18,771 nucleotides of DNA, from the NCBI GenBank assembly GCA_031282985.1, contig JAITCR010000202.1:1-18771 (forward strand). The letters are read 5' to 3'. Position numbers and translations under genes: made by a program. The DNA comes from Nitrososphaerota archaeon (GTDB taxonomy: Archaea; Thermoproteota; Bathyarchaeia; Bathyarchaeales; Bathycorpusculaceae). Shown here one piece after another: positions 15,402 through 18,771 of this stretch. Under the pieces are notes generated by a model, which ran no database searches, had not been told where the DNA came from, and saw nothing but the letters and a program-made list of their open reading frames with translations. The stretch's first letter is position 1, and each line of letters starts with the position of its first letter.

Positions 15402-15420
15402 TTTACTTTTTTACTTTTTA
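15402..15420 (+). terminator. T-rich terminator after the cbi operon
   Basis: About 30 bases past the cbiH stop lies a run of T tracts (GTTTACTTTTTTACTTTTTA pattern) without an obvious hairpin, the form expected for intrinsic termination in archaea. It ends the hemA-cbi transcript before the metallo-beta-lactamase gene. Confidence 0.5.
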
Positions 15421-15471
15421 GAGTGCACATGGTATTTTGTACGTGAACTATACCTAAAATTCTATACAGTA

Positions 15472-15482
15472 ACATTTTATAG
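15472..15482 (+). promoter_or_regulatory. Possible TATA element for the metallo-beta-lactamase/DUF3006 unit
   Basis: ACATTTTATAG lies 46-56 bases before the ATG at 15528, after the T-rich terminator. A start site about 26 bases downstream would give a leader of roughly 25 bases. Weak composition-based call. Confidence 0.3.
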
Positions 15483-15527
15483 GGCGTAGAAATGTTAATA
15501 CAAAATAGTTGATGTTAAAATCATTGG

Positions 15528-16640
15528 ATGATTGATGTTATGGCAAAGAAAATAGTACTGCTGGTAATACCGCTTGTTATTGTAGCGTTACTTGTTGGAA
15601 GTATGTTTATTGGCGTGTTTCCGTTGAATGCGCCGCCATCGTCAAGTAATCCGCCGCCAAATACTTCACCGACAGATGTTGTTTCACCTGATGGTGTCAC
15701 GCTACAAGTTGTTTTCTTAGATGTGGGGCAAGCAGATTGTGTGCTCTTAAAAACAGATAATTATGCTATGTTGATAGATGCTGGAAATGTGGGTCAAGAT
15801 AAGCTGGTTCTCAATTATTTGATTGACTATGGTGTAACTACTTTGGATTATCTTGTGGCTACCCATCCACATGCGGATCATATTGGATCTATGGCATCTG
15901 TTGTCAAGGCAATGGATCGCATAGGTATGGTAATGATGCCTGATAAAAGCCATACAATAAAAGCCTTTGAAAATTTAATTAATGCAATAGAAGAGAAGGA
16001 CATACCTGTAAATATACCACATCCTGGGGATGTTTTCACATTGGGTAACGCAAATGTGCAGGTTATTGCGCCAAACAGTGCAGTATATAATGATCTTAAC
16101 GATTACTCTATTGTTTTACGTGTAGAGTTTGGTAACACTGTTTTCTTGTTTACAGGTGATGCGGACACAAAATCTGAAAATGAACAGTTGACAAATGGGT
16201 TAACTCTTAAAGCAGATGTACTTAAAGTAGGTCATCATGGGTCACGAACAAGTAGCATACAGAAATACTTGAACGCTGTTGCACCAAGTTATGCCGTGAT
16301 AAGCTGTGGAGCAGATAACACCTATGGACATCCACACAAAGAAGCTATGACCCGACTGACAGGAACGGGAGCGGCAATTTATAGAACAGACGAACACGGT
16401 ACAATAATTTTTGTGACAGATGGGGAAACAATAACTGTAACTGTTACCCATGGATTCGGATCTATACCCCTTCTTGGTACAGGATCATCCGAATTAGCAT
16501 ACATAGGTAATAAAAATAGTAAGGTATTTCATTTGCAGTCTTGTTCTTTTTTACCTCAAGAGCAGAATAGGGTATACTTTAACTCGCGGCAAGAAGCGAT
16601 AGATGCTGGTTATACTCCTTGCAATACGTGTAAGCCATGA
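15528..16640 (+). CDS. Membrane-anchored ComEC-like metallo-beta-lactamase-fold protein with C-terminal cysteine motif
   Basis: N-terminal lysines and one hydrophobic segment (~residues 9-31) are followed by a Pro/Ser/Asn-rich linker (~32-50), suggesting an anchored protein with its body outside the cell. Residues ~57-310 resemble the C-terminal metallo-beta-lactamase domain of ComEC/Rec2: VVFLDVGQADCVLL, metal site ATHPHADHIGSM (His113, His115, Asp117, His118), FLFTGDAD, and VGHHGSRTSS. Residues ~335-370 match the short cysteine-containing tail (KVFHLQSCSFLP ... TPCNTCKP) found on some secreted nucleases and such proteins. ComEC channel helices are absent, so it is not a DNA transporter. A nuclease or phosphoesterase role is plausible but unproven. 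ATG at 15540 is an alternative start. It overlaps the next gene by four bases. Confidence 0.85.
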   Translation: MIDVMAKKIVLLVIPLVIVALLVGSMFIGVFPLNAPPSSSNPPPNTSPTDVVSPDGVTLQVVFLDVGQADCVLLKTDNYAMLIDAGNVGQDKLVLNYLIDYGVTTLDYLVATHPHADHIGSMASVVKAMDRIGMVMMPDKSHTIKAFENLINAIEEKDIPVNIPHPGDVFTLGNANVQVIAPNSAVYNDLNDYSIVLRVEFGNTVFLFTGDADTKSENEQLTNGLTLKADVLKVGHHGSRTSSIQKYLNAVAPSYAVISCGADNTYGHPHKEAMTRLTGTGAAIYRTDEHGTIIFVTDGETITVTVTHGFGSIPLLGTGSSELAYIGNKNSKVFHLQSCSFLPQEQNRVYFNSRQEAIDAGYTPCNTCKP

Positions 16641-16861
16641 TAATTGTTGACAGGATCGAAAATGGATTAGCCGTATGCGAAATTGATGGCAAAATGGCAG
16701 ACATACCACTGTTAAAAATTAGCAATAACGTCCGTGAAGGAGATGTCCTAACAGGTAATGAAGACTGTTCCTTCTACACTATTGATATTGCAAAAACAGA
16801 ACAGCGAAGAGCTTACATAACTGAGCGTTTTGAACGTTTAAAGGCAAGACATAAGAAATAA
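16637..16861 (+). CDS. Small DUF3006-like protein
   Basis: A 74-residue protein opening IIVDRIENGLAVCEIDGKM, then DIPLLKISNNVREGDVL, and ending in a basic helix (YITERFERLKARHKK). This pattern (Asp-Arg-Glu near the start, a small beta-barrel, Lys/Arg-rich tail) matches DUF3006, whose genes frequently follow ComEC-like metallo-beta-lactamase proteins. The ATGA overlap with the upstream gene indicates coupling. Function is unknown; a partner or regulator of the upstream protein is an inference from their repeated co-occurrence. No signal peptide, so probably cytosolic. Confidence 0.75.
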   Translation: MIIVDRIENGLAVCEIDGKMADIPLLKISNNVREGDVLTGNEDCSFYTIDIAKTEQRRAYITERFERLKARHKK

Positions 16862-16875
16862 AACAATTTGCCAAC

Positions 16876-16906
16876 AATACCGTCCATTACGTCTTTTGGT
16901 ATTTTT
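16876..16906 (+). terminator. Possible hairpin/T-tract terminator
   Basis: AATACC (16876-16881) and GGTATT (16898-16903) can pair around a 16-base loop and run into a T tract (16902-16906), with a second T run at 16916-16920. It lies 15 bases after the DUF3006-like stop and could separate that unit from the HMG-CoA reductase gene. Confidence 0.4.
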
Positions 16907-16949
16907 CATTATTAATTTTTGCTGTTATTGATGACTTGTTAAAGTTTTT

Positions 16950-18284
16950 ATGATAAAGGTTAAAAGTGTAAAGTTGACTTACTCAACATCTAAGCTTGGA
17001 TACGTGTTTGATATGACTAAGTCCTCTGTTATTTCTGGGTTCTACAAACTTTCCCCTAAAGAGCGACTTGCAATTGTAAAAGACTTTGCAGGTTTAACTG
17101 ATGACGAAGCCCGTCTTATTGGACAAACTTGTGCATTACCTATTGATGTGGCTGATCACATGATTGAAAACGTGGTTGGTGTTTTCCCTGAACCCTTAGG
17201 TATTGGTGCAAATTTCTTAATCAATGGTGTTGAATATCTTATTCCAATGGCAACTGAAGAGCCTAGCGTTATTGCAGCTGCTAGTTATGCTGCGAAAATG
17301 ATTCGTGAAGGTGGAGGTTTTCACACTAGCAGCACTACGCCAGTGATGATTGGTCAAATTCAAGTTGTTAAACTGAAAAACGCAAAAGAAGCTAAAGACA
17401 AAGTTTTAGCTGCTAAAGTGGACATTTTAAAGAAAGCTAATGATCAAGACCCTGTTCTTAATCAATATGGTGGAGGCGCAAAAGACCTTGACGCAAGAAT
17501 AATAGACACCACCCTAGGGTCAATGCTTATTGTTGAATTATATGTAGACTGTCGAGATGCCATGGGTGCTAACGCAGTTAACACAATGGCAGAAGCTTGT
17601 GCCCCTTTGGTTGAACAAATTACGGGTGGGCAGGTTTATCTAAGAATTCTTACGAATCTCGCAACTAAACGTCTTGTGCGAGCAATATGCACTATTCCTA
17701 AAGGAGCCGTTGGAGGTGAAGTAGTTGTTGAAGGTATTGTTTATGCGTCCGCTTTTGCAGCTGCAGATCCTTATCGTGCTGCGACACATAACAAAGGTGC
17801 TCTTAACGGTATAATTGCCGCTGTCCTAGCTACTGGTAATGATCATCGTGCAATTGAAGCTGGTGCTCATGCATATGCAGCTTTAAATGGGCAATACACG
17901 TCTTTTTCCAAATGGGTAAAGAATGCTAACGGTGACTTAGAGGGTTCAATAGAGTTGCCTATGGCTGTAGGTTTAATTGGTGGAGCAGTAAGAACACATC
18001 CTATTGCAAAAATTTGCATGAAAATATTAAATGTAAAGTCTGCTACTGAATTTGGTGAAGTCTTAGCTGCTGTTGGTTTAGCTCAAAACCTTGCTGCACT
18101 ACGCGCGCTTTCTAGTGAAGGCATTCAACGCGGTCACATGTCATTGCATGCAAGAAATGTTGCAATTGCTGCTGGCGCACCAACTGAACTTGTGGAAACA
18201 ATTGCTGAACGCATGACTAAAGAAAAAGCTGTTAATGTAAACCATGCTAAAGACATACTTGAAGAATTAACAAAAAAACCTTAA
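16950..18284 (+). CDS. mvaA: Class II hydroxymethylglutaryl-CoA reductase
   Basis: Interconverts HMG-CoA and mevalonate; in an archaeon the expected direction is mevalonate formation for isoprenoid lipids. The sequence follows class II enzymes such as Pseudomonas mevalonii MvaA: ALPIDVADHMIENVVGVF, catalytic Glu in EEPSVIAAAS (Glu104), VDCRDAMGANAVNTMAEA, Lys in THNKGALNGI (Lys282), Asp in ATGNDHRAIEAG (Asp298), and His in EGIQRGHMSLHARN (His396). Asp167 aligns with the residue linked to NADH preference in the Pseudomonas enzyme, so NADH use is possible. Homology begins near the ATG at 17013 (MTKSSVISGFYKLSP); the upstream ATG adds 21 residues without family support, so 17013 is a real alternative start. 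Bacterial-type class II enzymes in archaea suggest ancient transfer. Confidence 0.95.
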   Translation: MIKVKSVKLTYSTSKLGYVFDMTKSSVISGFYKLSPKERLAIVKDFAGLTDDEARLIGQTCALPIDVADHMIENVVGVFPEPLGIGANFLINGVEYLIPMATEEPSVIAAASYAAKMIREGGGFHTSSTTPVMIGQIQVVKLKNAKEAKDKVLAAKVDILKKANDQDPVLNQYGGGAKDLDARIIDTTLGSMLIVELYVDCRDAMGANAVNTMAEACAPLVEQITGGQVYLRILTNLATKRLVRAICTIPKGAVGGEVVVEGIVYASAFAAADPYRAATHNKGALNGIIAAVLATGNDHRAIEAGAHAYAALNGQYTSFSKWVKNANGDLEGSIELPMAVGLIGGAVRTHPIAKICMKILNVKSATEFGEVLAAVGLAQNLAALRALSSEGIQRGHMSLHARNVAIAAGAPTELVETIAERMTKEKAVNVNHAKDILEELTKKP

Positions 18285-18294
18285 CTTCTTTTTT

Positions 18295-18300
18295 GAGGTG
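18295..18300 (+). promoter_or_regulatory. Ribosome binding site fixing the TTG start at 18306
   Basis: GAGGTG five bases before the TTG; it decides the start of the small PIN-like gene, for which no in-frame ATG precedes the conserved N-terminus. Confidence 0.6.
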
Positions 18301-18305
18301 TTTTT

Positions 18306-18575
18306 TTGAAAATTTTACTTGACGAAATGTTTGCCGGTTTAAAAGAACATTTCGAAGCATTAGGATATAGCGTAGTTACTGCCCAAGAAGTCGGCCTAAA
18401 AAGCGTTAAAGACCGCGAAATAGTAGAATACGCAAAAACACATGGCTTACTACTAATTACCCAAGACGCTAAACCTGCAGAAATTGCGGAATTAACCGGC
18501 GTAAAATGTATACTAGTTTCAAACGCGATGCTCGCCAAAGTTGTAAACGAAAAAATCCAACAATATTTCCCTTAA
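18306..18575 (+). CDS. Small PIN-like protein (DUF5615 type)
   Basis: An 89-residue protein resembling minimal PIN-like domains: MKILLDEM with an early Asp (Asp6), a helix, the GYSVVTAQEVGL strand-turn, KDREIVEYAKTHG (Asp36, Glu38), then LLLITQDAK with Asp54 ending a strand. The acidic spacing suits a metal-dependent RNase fold, but families of this size also occur without proven activity. Start is TTG; GAGGTG at 18295-18300 lies five bases upstream, supporting it. It follows the HMG-CoA reductase stop by 21 bases and may be co-transcribed. No antitoxin-like partner is visible on either side, so a toxin-antitoxin role is not supported here, although the downstream side is nearly at the window edge. 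Confidence 0.65.
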   Translation: MKILLDEMFAGLKEHFEALGYSVVTAQEVGLKSVKDREIVEYAKTHGLLLITQDAKPAEIAELTGVKCILVSNAMLAKVVNEKIQQYFP

Positions 18576-18653
18576 CCCAAAAAATAAATTAGAACTACTG
18601 TAAACATTTCTAAACAAATCTCATAAAGTGAACTTTCATTGAAGTACGATGAA

Positions 18654-18665
18654 AAAACCGGTTTT
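18654..18665. other. 12-base perfect palindrome in the terminal gene-free stretch
   Basis: AAAACCGGTTTT, 79 bases after the PIN-like stop, self-complementary on both strands. It could be part of a terminator or an operator. The remaining ~195 bases to the window end show no supportable gene; short open frames on the minus strand entering from the edge are too short to judge. Confidence 0.35.
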
Positions 18666-18771
18666 ATCCTGCTAACCTTTACTTTTTACCCCGCTAATTT
18701 TCAACCCAAGGCAGCTGGAAAAAACACCGATGTACTTCTGAAGCAATAACCCCGCCAAACAAAATGTGAGT

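Noticed and set aside
15528..16640. True ComEC DNA-uptake channel
   Set aside because: Only a single N-terminal hydrophobic segment is present; the multi-helix channel domain of ComEC is missing.
18641..18738. Inverted pair GAAGTAC (18641-18647) / GTACTTC (18732-18738)
   Set aside because: Only seven bases, 84 bases apart, with no supporting flanking symmetry; likely chance.
18576..18771. Possible 3' end of a minus-strand gene entering from the window edge
   Set aside because: Open frames of about 26 to 32 codons exist in two frames but neither shows recognisable motifs.

Overview
This window looks like a low-GC archaeal genome segment dominated by a nearly complete anaerobic (early cobalt insertion) cobalamin pathway. 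The archaeal call rests on several things: a TATA-like element placed for a leaderless hemA transcript, a stand-alone short CbiX-type chelatase domain, a mevalonate-pathway HMG-CoA reductase, T-tract terminators and an archaeal-style precorrin-2 dehydrogenase. The lineage (possibly Bathyarchaeia-like) is only a guess.

Layout. Positions 1-251 hold no gene but contain a cluster of short direct and inverted repeats. Positions 252-7222 form a tightly packed minus-strand operon, in transcription order: a CobQ/CbiA-like amidotransferase with its two domains in reversed order, precorrin-2 dehydrogenase, hemB, hemL, hemC, cobA (uroporphyrinogen-III C-methyltransferase) and hemD. Positions 7286-15373 form the divergent plus-strand operon: hemA, a cbiX-cbiC fusion, cbiD, cbiE, cbiT, cbiL, cbiF, cbiG and cbiH. 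The two operons face away from one short intergenic region in which a single TATA-like element could serve both directions.

Together the two operons encode every step from glutamyl-tRNA through 5-aminolevulinate, uroporphyrinogen III, precorrin-2 and sirohydrochlorin, then cobalt insertion and ring contraction to cobyrinic acid. The exception is the precorrin-6A reductase (CbiJ), which is absent here. No canonical CbiA or CbiP is present; the permuted amidotransferase is the only candidate for side-chain amidation. No haem-branch genes are seen, so the block appears devoted to corrinoids.

Downstream (15528-16861) is a two-gene unit: a membrane-anchored, probably extracellular ComEC-like metallo-beta-lactamase-fold protein with a C-terminal cysteine motif, and a small DUF3006-like protein. 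Next is a class II (bacterial/degradative type) HMG-CoA reductase (16950-18284), then a small PIN-like (DUF5615-type) protein starting at TTG (18306-18575). The last ~195 bases have no supportable gene.

Most promising for follow-up: the domain-swapped amidotransferase, the CbiX-CbiC fusion, the cbiG/cbiH junction without a normal start codon, and the shared divergent promoter.
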